The notes below the pieces were generated by a model, which searched no databases, was not told the origin of the DNA, and saw only the letters and a list, made by a program, of their open reading frames with translations. The translations under genes and the position numbers were made by a program. This document shows, in pieces, positions 1 to 8,623 of a stretch of DNA of 64,000 bases (position 1 is its first letter; each line of letters opens with the position of its first letter). Source of the stretch: Mycolicibacterium sp. YH-1 (GTDB lineage Bacteria > Actinomycetota > Actinomycetes > Mycobacteriales > Mycobacteriaceae); contig NZ_CP092915.1 of assembly GCF_022557175.1 (NCBI RefSeq), positions 2,976,001 through 3,040,000 of the forward strand, written 5' to 3'.

Positions 1-384
1 GACGTTGACGGCGCTGCGCTGCTGGTCATCGAGCTGATGCAGCATGCCGCGGCGCAACCCGAGCCCGGAGCGTGGCACCTGACTGGTGATCACCAGCAGC
101 GGGACACACGTGGCGTACGCCTCCTGCAGGGCGCCGAGTGCGGTCAGCGCACCCGGTCCCGTCGACAGGAACAGGACACCGACTTCGCCGGTGGCCCTGG
201 CATATCCGTCGGCACCGAACGCCGAGTTGTTCTCCACCCGCGAGCTGACGAACGTCAGGTCACTGCGCCGGATCGCATCGAATAGGCCAAGGGCGTGCTG
301 GCCGGGGATGCCGAAAACATGCGAAACACCCAGTGCGGTCAGGGTTTCGACGACGACGTCGCCACCGTTTCTCGGCCGGCTCAT
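1..384 (-). CDS. Thiamine-diphosphate-dependent decarboxylase/synthase, N-terminal part (cut by left edge)
   Basis: About 128 N-terminal residues are inside the window and the gene runs off the left edge. The visible part is the pyrimidine-binding domain of acetolactate-synthase-like ThDP enzymes: a start of the type [22 protein letters not shown], then the conserved Glu of the cofactor site in [15 protein letters not shown], then [16 protein letters not shown]. The ATG overlaps the stop codon of the upstream ureohydrolase gene (ATGA), so the two are translationally coupled. That pairing recalls the arginine transaminase pathway, where a ThDP 2-ketoarginine decarboxylase (AruI) precedes a guanidinobutyrase (GbuA). 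It equally allows a generic 2-oxo acid decarboxylase or acetolactate-synthase-like enzyme. The family is certain; the substrate is inference. Confidence 0.85.
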   Translation of the reverse strand, partial: MSRPRNGGDVVVETLTALGVSHVFGIPGQHALGLFDAIRRSDLTFVSSRVENNSAFGADGYARATGEVGVLFLSTGPGALTALGALQEAYATCVPLLVITSQVPRSGLGLRRGMLHQLDDQQRSAVNV

Positions 385-1334
385 TGATCGGCCTTGTGGC
401 GCATCGCGAGCAGGGACACCAGATCGTAGGCGACGTGTGCGGCCGCCACACCCGTGATCTCGGCGTGGTCGTAGGCGGGGGCGACCTCAACGACGTCGGC
501 GCCGACGAGGTTGAGGCCGGCGAATCCGCGCAGGATCTCGAGTAGTTCGCGGCTGGACATGCCACCTGGCTCCGGCGTCCCGGTACCTGGGGCGGCGGCT
601 GGGTCGAGGACGTCGATGTCGACCGATATGTAGACGGGACGATTACCGAGGCGCTGACGCAGCTTGTCGATGACTTCCCGCGCCCCCTGGTAGTAGACGT
701 CGGCCGACGTGACGATGCCGAACCCGAAGCGGCGGTCGTCCTCGAGGTCCTTCTTGCCGTAGAGCGGACCGCGGGTGCCAACGTGGCTCAGGGCCTCGGT
801 GTCGAGGATGCCCTCCTCGACCGCGCGGCGGAACGGCGTGCCGTGGGTGTACTCGGCACCGAAGTAGGTGTCCCAGGTGTCCAGGTGAGCGTCGAAGTGC
901 ACCAGCGCGACGGGTCCGTGCTTCGCGGCGGCGGCCCGAAGTAGCGGTAGGGCGATGGTGTGATCGCCGCCGATGGTGACCAGGCTCGTGTCGTCGCGGG
1001 TCAGATCGATCGCGGCGGCTTCGATGGTCTCGATCGCCTCGTGAATGTTGAAGGGGTTCACCGCGATATCTCCGGCGTCGGCCACCTGGGCGATCTCGAA
1101 CGGCGACACGTCCAGCGCCGGGTTGTACGGCCGCAGGAGGCGTGAGGACTCGCGAACATGGGTGGGCCCGAACCGGGCACCTGGCCGGTAGGACACCCCG
1201 GAGTCGAACGGCACACCGACCACCACGACGTCGGCCTTGCCCACGTCGTCGAGGCGCGGCAGGCGGGCGAATGACGCAGGCCCGGCGAACCGCGGGGTCA
1301 CTGATGCGTCGATCGGGCCGATGGGGGTGGTCAT
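381..1334 (-). CDS. Ureohydrolase (agmatinase / guanidinobutyrase family)
   Basis: 317 residues, the normal size for the arginase/agmatinase family, whose enzymes use two Mn ions to hydrolyse a guanidino group to an amine plus urea. The metal-binding motifs are intact: GGDHT at about 122-126, DAHLD at 148-152 and DIDVLD at 239-244, the last followed by the [11 protein letters not shown] loop typical of agmatinases and guanidinobutyrases. The reading frame stays open far upstream, but homology starts near [11 protein letters not shown], so the ATG at 1334 was chosen. The gene is coupled to the downstream ThDP enzyme and divergent from an Lrp-type regulator. Agmatine gives putrescine; 4-guanidinobutyrate gives GABA. 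The ThDP partner and the DavBA-like pair at 20.7-23.2 kb make guanidinobutyrate attractive, but this is inferred. Confidence 0.88.
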   Translation of the reverse strand: MTTPIGPIDASVTPRFAGPASFARLPRLDDVGKADVVVVGVPFDSGVSYRPGARFGPTHVRESSRLLRPYNPALDVSPFEIAQVADAGDIAVNPFNIHEAIETIEAAAIDLTRDDTSLVTIGGDHTIALPLLRAAAAKHGPVALVHFDAHLDTWDTYFGAEYTHGTPFRRAVEEGILDTEALSHVGTRGPLYGKKDLEDDRRFGFGIVTSADVYYQGAREVIDKLRQRLGNRPVYISVDIDVLDPAAAPGTGTPEPGGMSSRELLEILRGFAGLNLVGADVVEVAPAYDHAEITGVAAAHVAYDLVSLLAMRHKADQ

Positions 1335-1432
1335 GCGAAGGCCTCCGCGGGCTTGGTGTGGTGTCGAAGTCGTGCTGTGATCCGGGCCACTGTAAGTCGA
1401 CTCACGCACCCGCGCAATCACTTCGATCGCCG

Positions 1433-1446
1433 TATCGATGTCGATA
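1433..1446. promoter_or_regulatory. Inverted repeat TATCGA-TG-TCGATA in the ureohydrolase/Lrp divergent region
   Basis: The 237-bp divergent region between the ureohydrolase and the Lrp-type regulator has a perfect 6-bp-arm inverted repeat here. A decamer CGATATGACG occurs at 1451-1460 and again at 1513-1522, 62 bp apart, about six helical turns. Repeated phased sites are usual for Lrp/AsnC proteins, so this is a plausible operator array for the adjacent regulator. No binding motif is known for it, so the assignment is inference. Confidence 0.45.
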
Positions 1447-1571
1447 ATCACGATATGACGGAGATTGACGGAGAATCCGGCATGATGGGCGTCAATTGCT
1501 GCTTGGCATGTCCGATATGACGTGTCGAGCGGGTGGAAAATTCTTCTACGAGATTTCGAGGATGGAGAGCG

Positions 1572-2465
1572 ATGGACCAGGTCGACGAGGCGATCGTGGA
1601 ACTGTTGGAGGTCGACGGGCGCTTGACTCACCCGGAGATCGCCCGCGCGGTCGGGCTGTCCCGGTCCGCGGCCGCGGTGCGCGTGCAACGACTCATCGCC
1701 AGCGGCCAGGTGATCGTGCGCGGTGTCGTCCACCCCGCGGTGATCGGACGCGGCGTGCTGGCCTACGTCGGGCTGACGATCGACGGACCGGCGATGCGCA
1801 TCGCCGCCGCGGTCGCCGACCGTGACGACGTTCCCTTTCTGTCGTTGACGAGCGGTTTGCACGGCCTGGTCGCCGAGCTGCGCGCGGCCTCGATGCGCGA
1901 TATCGACAGGGCAGTCGGCCAGCTACGCGGCCTCGAGGGCGTCGTCGGCGTCGACACGCTCACCTACGTCGAGGTGGTCAGAGACGTGGTGGGCCCCGTC
2001 GGGGACGTCGCCACCGACGTCGATGACGTCGACCTCGCGCTCCTTCGGGCATTGCAGGAGGACGGCCGCGCCTCCTACGTCGACCTCGCGAGGGTCGTCG
2101 GGCTGTCCTCGGCGGGTGCGCGGCGACGCGTCGTTCGGCTCGTCGACGCGCAGGTGGTCCGCATCGGCGCCGTCGTCCGCCATTCGGGTCAGGACCGGCA
2201 GAGCGCCATGGGATTCGGCATCCGCCTCACCGGTGACCACCACGATGTCGTGGCCGCATTGACCGCCATGCCATCGGTGATCTTCGTGGCCCGCACCCTT
2301 GGCCGGTTCGATGTCCTTGTGACCGTGCGCGCCTTCTCCGCGGCCCAACTCGTCGAGCTACTCGACACGGTGCGCGCCATGCCAGGCGTGAGCGCGCTGG
2401 AGAGCTGGGTGCACCTCGAGGTGGTCAAGGAGAGCTACGCCTCGGTGTTGGACTCCGCCGGCTGA
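1572..2465 (+). CDS. Lrp/AsnC-family regulator with two tandem modules
   Basis: 297 residues, about twice the usual 150 of an Lrp/AsnC protein, because two HTH-plus-ligand-domain modules are fused. Module 1 begins [30 protein letters not shown]; module 2 begins near residue 155 with [26 protein letters not shown]. Each is followed by a RAM-like alpha/beta effector domain. The second ends with the FDVLVTV and [20 protein letters not shown] pattern. Lrp-family regulators sense amino acids. Divergent from a ureohydrolase and upstream of a decarboxylase, this one probably responds to a basic amino acid or its product. The ATG at 1572 was taken because the HTH helix starts immediately after it; an in-frame ATG at 1533 would add 13 residues without homology. 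Confidence 0.88.
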   Translation: MDQVDEAIVELLEVDGRLTHPEIARAVGLSRSAAAVRVQRLIASGQVIVRGVVHPAVIGRGVLAYVGLTIDGPAMRIAAAVADRDDVPFLSLTSGLHGLVAELRAASMRDIDRAVGQLRGLEGVVGVDTLTYVEVVRDVVGPVGDVATDVDDVDLALLRALQEDGRASYVDLARVVGLSSAGARRRVVRLVDAQVVRIGAVVRHSGQDRQSAMGFGIRLTGDHHDVVAALTAMPSVIFVARTLGRFDVLVTVRAFSAAQLVELLDTVRAMPGVSALESWVHLEVVKESYASVLDSAG

Positions 2466-2677
2466 CGATTTCACCGCAGCGCGATACCCGGGCATCGATC
2501 GTGGCGATATCCGAGCCGCAACGAGAATCTTCAACGCTTTCTCCAAAGACCCTGGTGGCGAGGCTGACTACCGTCACTGCTGCACGGTGTTGCCGACAGG
2601 CGGGCCACTGTGCGACACCACGTGGATGGGAGAAATGGATGCTCGGTCCGGTAAATGGCGGCCGTCTTGAGGAGGGC

Positions 2678-3946
2678 ATGCCGGCGCTCACGGGCAGCAC
2701 ATACGAGCCCGTCCTCCCGGTGAACTCGGCGATCTCCGATCAAGGCGAGCTGCTCGTCGCAGGGTGTGCTGTCAGCGATCTGGCCCGGGAGTTCGGCACG
2801 CCCCTGTATGTGTTCGACGAGCAGGGGATTCGCGATCAGGCGCGGGCGTATCGAACTGGTCTCGCCGAACTATGGCCCAATTCGGCAGTCGCATACGCCT
2901 CGAAGGCCTTTCCGTGCGTTGCGATGTACCGGCTGGCGGCCGAGGAGGGCCTGAGAGTCGACGTTGCCGGCGGGGGCGAACTGCACCTGGCACTGCGAGG
3001 TGGCGTCGATCCCGTGCACATCTACATGCATGGCAACGCCAAGACCGACGCTGAACTCGGCATGGCGCTTAGGGCTGGTGTCGGCACGATCGTCATCGAC
3101 AACCAGGACGATATCGATCGGTTGGAGCGTCTGGTCGAGCGTGAGCAGCGGGTGCTGTTGCGTGTCATCCCCGACGTCTCACCCGTCACCCACGAGTCGC
3201 AATCCACGGGCGGGGCACGGTCGAAGTTCGGGCTGCCCCATGATCAGGCGATGCGTGCAATCGAACGAATCGAGCGCTCACCCAAGCTGAACTTCCAGGG
3301 AGTGCATCTGCACATCGGTTCCCAAATCCTGTCCACCGCACCGTTTGCGGAGTCGGTTGGCGCTCTGTCCGCGTACGGCAGCTATCCCGTATACGACCTC
3401 GGTGGCGGCCTCGGCGTCCAGTACACACGCGACGAACCCGCGCCCAGCGTCTCCGACTACCTCCGCACACTCGTGGATGCTGCCAAGACCTATCTGCCAC
3501 ACGATTCGCAGCTACTGATCGAGCCGGGCCGTGCACTCGTCGCCCGCGCGGGCATCACGCTGTACCGAGTGACCACGGTCAAGACCACGATGAAGACCTT
3601 CGTGGCCGTGGACGGCGGTATGTCCGATCACCTCGATGCGGCGCTCACCGACCAGCGCTACGAGGCGATCGTCGCCAACCGCATGCTCGACCGCTTCGAC
3701 GTGCAGGCGGATGTGGTCGGGCGTCAATGCGAGTCCGGTGATCTGCTAGTGGGCGACGCAATGCTCAACAACCCTCGGCGCGACGACATTCTGGCGATCT
3801 TGGCCACCGGTGCATACAGCTACACCTTCGCCAACAACTACAACGGCGCACTCAAACCGGCCATCGTGTTCTGCCGCGATGGTGATGCGCGATTGGTCAC
3901 GCGACGCGAGACCTACGAGGACCTCGCGCGGACACACCTCGCATGA
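2678..3946 (+). CDS. Diaminopimelate-decarboxylase-like PLP enzyme (fold type III)
   Basis: 422 residues, the usual length for LysA and related basic amino acid decarboxylases. Visible are the PLP lysine in YASKAF (K76), HIGSQI (211-217), the glycine loop DLGGGLG (240-246), EPGR (282-285), the dimer-partner catalytic Cys in CESGD (C351) and GAYSY with NNYNG near the C-terminus. Known enzymes of this fold decarboxylate meso-diaminopimelate, lysine, ornithine or arginine. No lysine or threonine pathway gene is adjacent; neighbours are catabolic, so it may be a second LysA or may make agmatine, cadaverine or putrescine. The ATG at 2678 has GAGGAGGG just upstream and matches the family start; an in-frame ATG at 2639 is an alternative. 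The 212-bp gap before it holds no other gene. Confidence 0.85.
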   Translation: MPALTGSTYEPVLPVNSAISDQGELLVAGCAVSDLAREFGTPLYVFDEQGIRDQARAYRTGLAELWPNSAVAYASKAFPCVAMYRLAAEEGLRVDVAGGGELHLALRGGVDPVHIYMHGNAKTDAELGMALRAGVGTIVIDNQDDIDRLERLVEREQRVLLRVIPDVSPVTHESQSTGGARSKFGLPHDQAMRAIERIERSPKLNFQGVHLHIGSQILSTAPFAESVGALSAYGSYPVYDLGGGLGVQYTRDEPAPSVSDYLRTLVDAAKTYLPHDSQLLIEPGRALVARAGITLYRVTTVKTTMKTFVAVDGGMSDHLDAALTDQRYEAIVANRMLDRFDVQADVVGRQCESGDLLVGDAMLNNPRRDDILAILATGAYSYTFANNYNGALKPAIVFCRDGDARLVTRRETYEDLARTHLA

Positions 3947-3965
3947 ACCTCATCGAGATCACCAG

Positions 3966-5636
3966 CTAGGAGGAGGCGGAGCGTCCGCCCGGTTCCTGCT
4001 GCCCACTCGCCATCGAATCGGGTTGCAGGAGCAACGCCCGATGGTTGGCGATGGCACCCCGAAGCTCCAGCCAGAAGGCAAGCCTGCGCTCGGGTGTCTC
4101 GAGTGCGATGTCGAACAGTTCGTGGGCGCGTTGCAGGCGATAGCGCACGGTGTTCTCGTGAAGACCGAGATGTCGCGCCGTAGCCGGAATGTGTGTGAAG
4201 TTGTCCAACCAACTCGACAGTGTCAGTGCATATTCCGTATTGTCCCGGCGATCGTTGGCGAGGATCTCCCGGATCGCTGGGTCGGCGAGACGTGGATGGC
4301 CGGCAATGGCCGTCGTCAGCTTCGACAGCAGCACCTGCGCTCGGACGTCAGACACCGTCGCGGTTGTCGAGGGCATGTTCGGGCCAGCGATGCAGTTGAG
4401 CACCTCGTCGACCTCGAGTCTCTGCTCTCGCACTTGGTCTGCCGAGCAGGTTGGCGCACTCACTCCTGCATACGCGCGTTGACCGACGGTTTGGCCGATG
4501 AACTGAAGAACCCGTTCAGCGGCAGAACGCATCTCGACAATGTCGCTTCCGGGAACGAGTGCATAGACGGTGTTGTCGATGACCGCCGTCGTCGTGGCCG
4601 AGCGGTACGGGGCGAAGTGCCGCGCGACGACACTCCGAATCTGGTGCGTGCCGACCGACGACGGAAGATTCGGTCCCACGCTGAACCCCACCAGGGTGGA
4701 TTCCTCTGCCTCGACGGAGAACAGGTCGGCCAAGCCCTCGCTGCCAGGCTGGATCCCCAGCAGCAGTCCTCGCAGCATGGAATCTCGCCGCCGGCGGTCC
4801 ACGGGGTCGTTGTCTCGCCGTTGGATGAGCTGAAACGCCGCCTGATCGCCGCCCTGGCGCAGCATCTCGACCTGCGCGGAGGTGAGCGGCACGTCCGGGC
4901 AGGGATCGATCACCCAGATGGTTCCCAGCTGCATGTCGCCCGCGGTGACGGCGATGGCGATTCGGGCGAGTTCATCGCCGACCTGTGGGAAGCGGCATGG
5001 CTCGTGCGATCTGGCGACCCTCCGGTACTGCTCGTCGTTGCGGTCGGACGGTGGGACGTACCGCTCCAGGATTCCTGCGGTACGTAGCGGATCGATGAGT
5101 TGACCGGGGGTCGATGAATAGGCAATGACCCGGCGATCCAAATCCTCGATCGCCACGGACCCGCCGAAGGAGCCCGCGATGGTGTCCGCGAGCGCGGATA
5201 ACTCGGCGCTGTCATCGGCATACGGCAGCCTCTCGCCAAGTCCGTGCACCGTCATTGCCGCGGACACTGCAGCGTTGAAGTGCCGCCACGACAGCCCGCT
5301 GTCCACCACCAGCAGCGCGATACCCGATTCGTTCGCCACGTCGACATAGCCGGCGGTGTTCCCGGAGGCCGATACCGCGATGGCGGCGCACCTGGAGTCG
5401 CGCGCCCGCGTCGCGATCGTCGTGAAGGCGCCCGGGGGCAAGCCGTCCGCCGACAACAGGCACAGGACGATTCCGCGCTCCGCAGGCAACGAGCGCGCCG
5501 AGTCAAAGAACTCGACACCGGTAACCTCGACGTCGACGCCCCCCGGCGCGGCCGCGATGTCAACGAGATCCTGCTCGATCGCACCCACCACCTCTTGCAG
5601 GGTGAGAGCACGGGTCGAGCGCGGTGTCAGGTCCAT
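3966..5636 (-). CDS. PucR-family transcriptional regulator
   Basis: 556 residues in the PucR architecture. An N-terminal PucR domain (about 10-130, with RGIVLCLLSADGLPPGAF) is followed by a variable GAF-like/GGDEF-like middle and a C-terminal PucR helix-turn-helix (about 480-530, SSWLDNFTHIPATARHLGLHENTVRYRLQRA). PucR proteins are usually activators of purine, amino acid or polyamine breakdown genes. It is divergent from the ABC importer operon across 444 bp and convergent with the LysA-like gene (19-bp gap). Control of the importer/peptidase operon is the simplest reading. The inducer cannot be told from sequence. Confidence 0.87.
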   Translation of the reverse strand: MDLTPRSTRALTLQEVVGAIEQDLVDIAAAPGGVDVEVTGVEFFDSARSLPAERGIVLCLLSADGLPPGAFTTIATRARDSRCAAIAVSASGNTAGYVDVANESGIALLVVDSGLSWRHFNAAVSAAMTVHGLGERLPYADDSAELSALADTIAGSFGGSVAIEDLDRRVIAYSSTPGQLIDPLRTAGILERYVPPSDRNDEQYRRVARSHEPCRFPQVGDELARIAIAVTAGDMQLGTIWVIDPCPDVPLTSAQVEMLRQGGDQAAFQLIQRRDNDPVDRRRRDSMLRGLLLGIQPGSEGLADLFSVEAEESTLVGFSVGPNLPSSVGTHQIRSVVARHFAPYRSATTTAVIDNTVYALVPGSDIVEMRSAAERVLQFIGQTVGQRAYAGVSAPTCSADQVREQRLEVDEVLNCIAGPNMPSTTATVSDVRAQVLLSKLTTAIAGHPRLADPAIREILANDRRDNTEYALTLSSWLDNFTHIPATARHLGLHENTVRYRLQRAHELFDIALETPERRLAFWLELRGAIANHRALLLQPDSMASGQQEPGGRSASS

Positions 5637-6080
5637 CAGTGGTTCCTCAATGGTGAATACCGTCTGCCGGCGGCGCCGTCAGCGTTTCGTGGATACCTAC
5701 GAAGTCAGAGGCTAGTCCGGAGAGGCGAAGTCCGAACGACGACGCAGCACTGGTCTCAGCCTGCACGCCGCCGATGCGCAACTATTGCTGTTCAGCGCAT
5801 CCTACTTCGGTGATCGGAGTGGGGCGCGCGAATGATCCAGCGCAATCAGTCGAGCCTCGCGTCGACGTCGAGAGTACGAGAGACCTTGTTGATTTCCATG
5901 AAGCGCCGCGAGGGTTTTCGGGGTTTCCCCTCAAGACACCGTCGCCCTTCGATGACTAACTTCATGTGAGCCAGCGCACGTTCTTCCCAGCCCTCGGTCG
6001 AGCGGAGCTCTGGAAGCGCGGGTCGGCCATTGCCGGAAGTCCGTCTTGGAGATGACTTAGTGATCAATCGTGGAGGAAGC
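5637..6080. promoter_or_regulatory. 444-bp divergent control region of PucR gene and peptide importer operon
   Basis: No credible gene lies in this stretch. It holds a 7-bp-arm inverted repeat GATGCGC (5773-5779) / GCGCATC (5795-5801) with centres 22 bp apart, suitable for a dimeric regulator, and a GGGG-TTT-CCCC palindrome at 5920-5930. The first is the better operator candidate for PucR. The strong ribosome binding site GGAGGAA at 6072-6078 serves the GTG at 6081. No convincing -35/-10 pair could be chosen by eye. Confidence 0.45.
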
Positions 6081-7637
6081 GTGCCAAGTTCATTTACGGG
6101 ATTGCGGCGGAAACTGATCGCCGTCGCTGTGCCGGGGCTGATGTTCGTCACGCTCGCCTGCTCGGGGTCGTCGACGAATTCAACCGCGCGGGACGACTCC
6201 GGCGAGCCGCAACGCGGCGGGGCCGCCACCATCGCCGTCATAGACCCGATCGACACCTGGAACCCGCAGCTGGCGCTGGTCCAGTCGAGCTATCAGGTGT
6301 ACCCGCAGGTGTATGCCTCTCTGCTCCGCACGCCCGCCGATGGAACCACCGTCCAACCGGGGCTCGCCGCCACACACGCATACGATCCGGCAGCCAAGAC
6401 GCTCACCTTCACGCTCGACCCCGCCGCCAAGTTCAGCGACGGCACACCGGTGACCTCTGCCGACGTCAAGTTCTCATTCGGGGTGTGGCGGGCAGGTGAA
6501 CTGTTCGGCAGCTACTTCGAGTCGGTTCGCGATGTCACGACCCCGGATCCGCACACAGTGGTGTTCGAGATGTCAGAGCCCGACGTGACGCTCGTCGACA
6601 TATTGGCGACGTCGAACGCGGCGATCTTCCCGAACAACTTTGGCGGCCGGACCGCCGACGAGTACTGGAAGCGACCGATTGCGGCCGGCCCGTTCAAGAT
6701 CGACGACGAGATTCCCGGCCAGTCGATCTCATTGTCGCGCAACCCCTTCTACTACCGTGCGGAGCTGCCCCGCCTGGACAAGCTCGACTACAAGGTTGTC
6801 GCCGATCAGAATCAGCAACTGCTGCAGTTCCAGAGCGGTGCCATCGACATCGTCAACGAGGTGGATCCCGCGCAGATAGCGCAGTACCCCGCGGGCTCAA
6901 CCGTGTCGAGCCCGTCGTCGGGCACTAGCGTGCTGATGGCTCAGACCAAGGCCGCCCCGCTCGACAATGCAGACCTCCGTCGCGCGATCACGCTGGCCAT
7001 CAAGCACGACGAGTTGATCGCAGGCGGCTACGCCGGTGAGGCAGAGCAGGCGAAGACTCTTCTGCCACAGGCCGTTCCAGGCATCCAACCGTGCCCGGGG
7101 TGTGACTGGTCGAAACACGATCTGGACTTGGCCAAGAAGCTGGTCGAAAAGTCCGGCTACCGCGGCGAGAAACTTGAGGTGATAGTCCCGTCGTCCTCGG
7201 CCAGCGAGGTCCTCGCTGCCCAGGCGCTCGAACCGATGCTCGCCGAGGCCGGTATCAAGATCTCGGTCAACGCGTTGCCGACCAGCACTGTCATCGATCG
7301 ACTGGAGAAGGCTGACTACCAGCTGGGCCTGCTGACCGCCAGCGCGAACGCGCCAAGTCCGCTCGACCCACTGGGACTGATCGCGTCGACCAACTTCCTC
7401 TACACACAGTTCGACACCGCTTCCGCGGACACGGCGATCGAGGCATTGCGGCAGGCCGAGAATGACGAGCAGGTCTCTGCGGCGACAGAGGCATTCGAGA
7501 AGCAGGCCTTCGGCAGTGTCGCCGCCGTTCCGTTGGCACAACCCAACGTTGTCTACGCGGTTTCGAAGGACCTGCACGGCTTCGCCCCGGCGCCGTACCG
7601 GCTGTACCCGGCCGACGAGTTCTGGGTGAGCCAGTGA
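6081..7637 (+). CDS. ABC transporter solute-binding lipoprotein (peptide/nickel family 5)
   Basis: 518 residues, typical of SBP family 5 (DppA/OppA-like). A signal peptide with positive start (RRK) and hydrophobic core ends in the lipobox LAC, predicting diacylglyceryl-Cys attachment outside the membrane. The mature part shows the family pattern: RGGAATIAVIDPIDTWNPQ near its start, then FTLDPAAKFSDGTPVTSADVKFSF, and a C-terminal section ending in LYPADEFWV. The GTG at 6081 was chosen because GGAGGAA lies 2-8 nt upstream; an in-frame ATG at 6030 would put 17 odd residues ahead of the signal peptide. It is the first gene of the importer operon. The substrate is probably a di- or oligopeptide, given the peptidases downstream. 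Confidence 0.9.
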   Translation: MPSSFTGLRRKLIAVAVPGLMFVTLACSGSSTNSTARDDSGEPQRGGAATIAVIDPIDTWNPQLALVQSSYQVYPQVYASLLRTPADGTTVQPGLAATHAYDPAAKTLTFTLDPAAKFSDGTPVTSADVKFSFGVWRAGELFGSYFESVRDVTTPDPHTVVFEMSEPDVTLVDILATSNAAIFPNNFGGRTADEYWKRPIAAGPFKIDDEIPGQSISLSRNPFYYRAELPRLDKLDYKVVADQNQQLLQFQSGAIDIVNEVDPAQIAQYPAGSTVSSPSSGTSVLMAQTKAAPLDNADLRRAITLAIKHDELIAGGYAGEAEQAKTLLPQAVPGIQPCPGCDWSKHDLDLAKKLVEKSGYRGEKLEVIVPSSSASEVLAAQALEPMLAEAGIKISVNALPTSTVIDRLEKADYQLGLLTASANAPSPLDPLGLIASTNFLYTQFDTASADTAIEALRQAENDEQVSAATEAFEKQAFGSVAAVPLAQPNVVYAVSKDLHGFAPAPYRLYPADEFWVSQ

Positions 7638-7684
7638 TGCGGCCAGTGATGTGTGGCGACGGCGGCCCGAAAGGGATCTGACAC

Positions 7685-8623
7685 GTGCGCATCCTTCGGA
7701 TGTTCCTGAGCCGCGCGGGTCAACTGCTGGTAGTCCTGTTGGCGGTCACGCTCGTGGTGTTCATCCTCACGCAGGTTGCACCCGGTGACGCCGCCCGACT
7801 CCGGCTGGGACCCCGCGCCTCTCAAGAGGCCGTCGACGAGTTGAGGCACCAACTCGGCCTCGATCAGAGCCTGCTGGCGCAGTACTTCAGCTACCTGCTG
7901 CGAGTCCTCCGAGGAGATCTCGGAGTGTCGATCGATGGGCAACAGGTGACGAGTATCGTGGCGCAGCGGTTCGCTGACACCGCGTGGTTGGTGACGGGCA
8001 CCGTGGTGGCGTCGGTTCTCTCGGCGCTGGCACTGGCGTGGCTGGCGGCGATGTACCGCGATCGGATTCTCGATCACACGCTTCGGCTTGGCATGCTGTT
8101 GGTGCTCTTTCTTCCGTCGTTCTGGGTGGGCTTCCTGCTCATCCGCTTCGTGGCGATGCCGACCGGGTGGTTTCCAGTGGCCGGTCTCGGTGACAACCCC
8201 CAGGAACTGTTCCGAGCGCTCATCCTGCCGTCGATCACGGGCGCCATTGCGTTGGCGCCGGTGCTGGTGCGAAGCCTGCGGTCGAGTCTTGTCGACGTGT
8301 TGGACTCGGAATATGTCGCTGTGGCAAGATCATTGGGCATCTCTGGTCCCACACTGGCGCTGCGACACGTCATGCGCAACGCGCTAGGCCCTGTGATCAC
8401 CCTGCTCGCTCTGAACGTCGGCTACCTCATGTTCGGCGTCGTGGTTCTCGAGGCCACCTTCGACATTCCCGGTCTTGGCAGTGCGCTCGTTCTCGCATCT
8501 GCAAAGCAGGACGTCTACGTGGTCCAGGGCGTAACGCTGGTTTTCGCGATCGGCGTCGTCATCGCGACGTTCGTCGGTGAGAGTGCCGTTGCACTCCTCG
8601 ATCCGAAAGTTGCACAGCCTTGA
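7685..8623 (+). CDS. ABC transporter permease (DppB/OppB type)
   Basis: 312 residues with about six membrane helices. The N-terminal LSRAGQLLVVLLAVTLVVFILTQVAPGDAARLRLG is characteristic of DppB-type permeases, and the EAA-loop region reads EYVAVARSLGISGPTLALRHVMRNALGPVI. It starts with GTG 47 bp after the binding protein and overlaps the next permease by four bases. It forms the channel together with the following gene. Confidence 0.92.
   Translation: MRILRMFLSRAGQLLVVLLAVTLVVFILTQVAPGDAARLRLGPRASQEAVDELRHQLGLDQSLLAQYFSYLLRVLRGDLGVSIDGQQVTSIVAQRFADTAWLVTGTVVASVLSALALAWLAAMYRDRILDHTLRLGMLLVLFLPSFWVGFLLIRFVAMPTGWFPVAGLGDNPQELFRALILPSITGAIALAPVLVRSLRSSLVDVLDSEYVAVARSLGISGPTLALRHVMRNALGPVITLLALNVGYLMFGVVVLEATFDIPGLGSALVLASAKQDVYVVQGVTLVFAIGVVIATFVGESAVALLDPKVAQP

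Noticed and set aside
1335..1862. Open upstream extension of the ureohydrolase frame, giving a 493-residue protein
   Set aside because: Homology begins at the ATG at 1334, and the extension runs through the divergent promoter and into the Lrp gene on the other strand.
3810..5087. Long plus-strand frame antisense to the PucR gene
   Set aside because: Low-complexity composition rich in Arg, His and Gly, no domain, and it covers a complete PucR gene on the other strand.
5920..5930. GGGGTTTCCCC palindrome as an operator
   Set aside because: It is short and built of homopolymer runs, so weak evidence beside the 7-bp dyad at 5773-5801.
5846..6256. 136-codon minus-strand frame in the PucR/importer divergent region
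   Set aside because: It overlaps the start and signal peptide of the binding-protein gene and has no homology or ribosome site.
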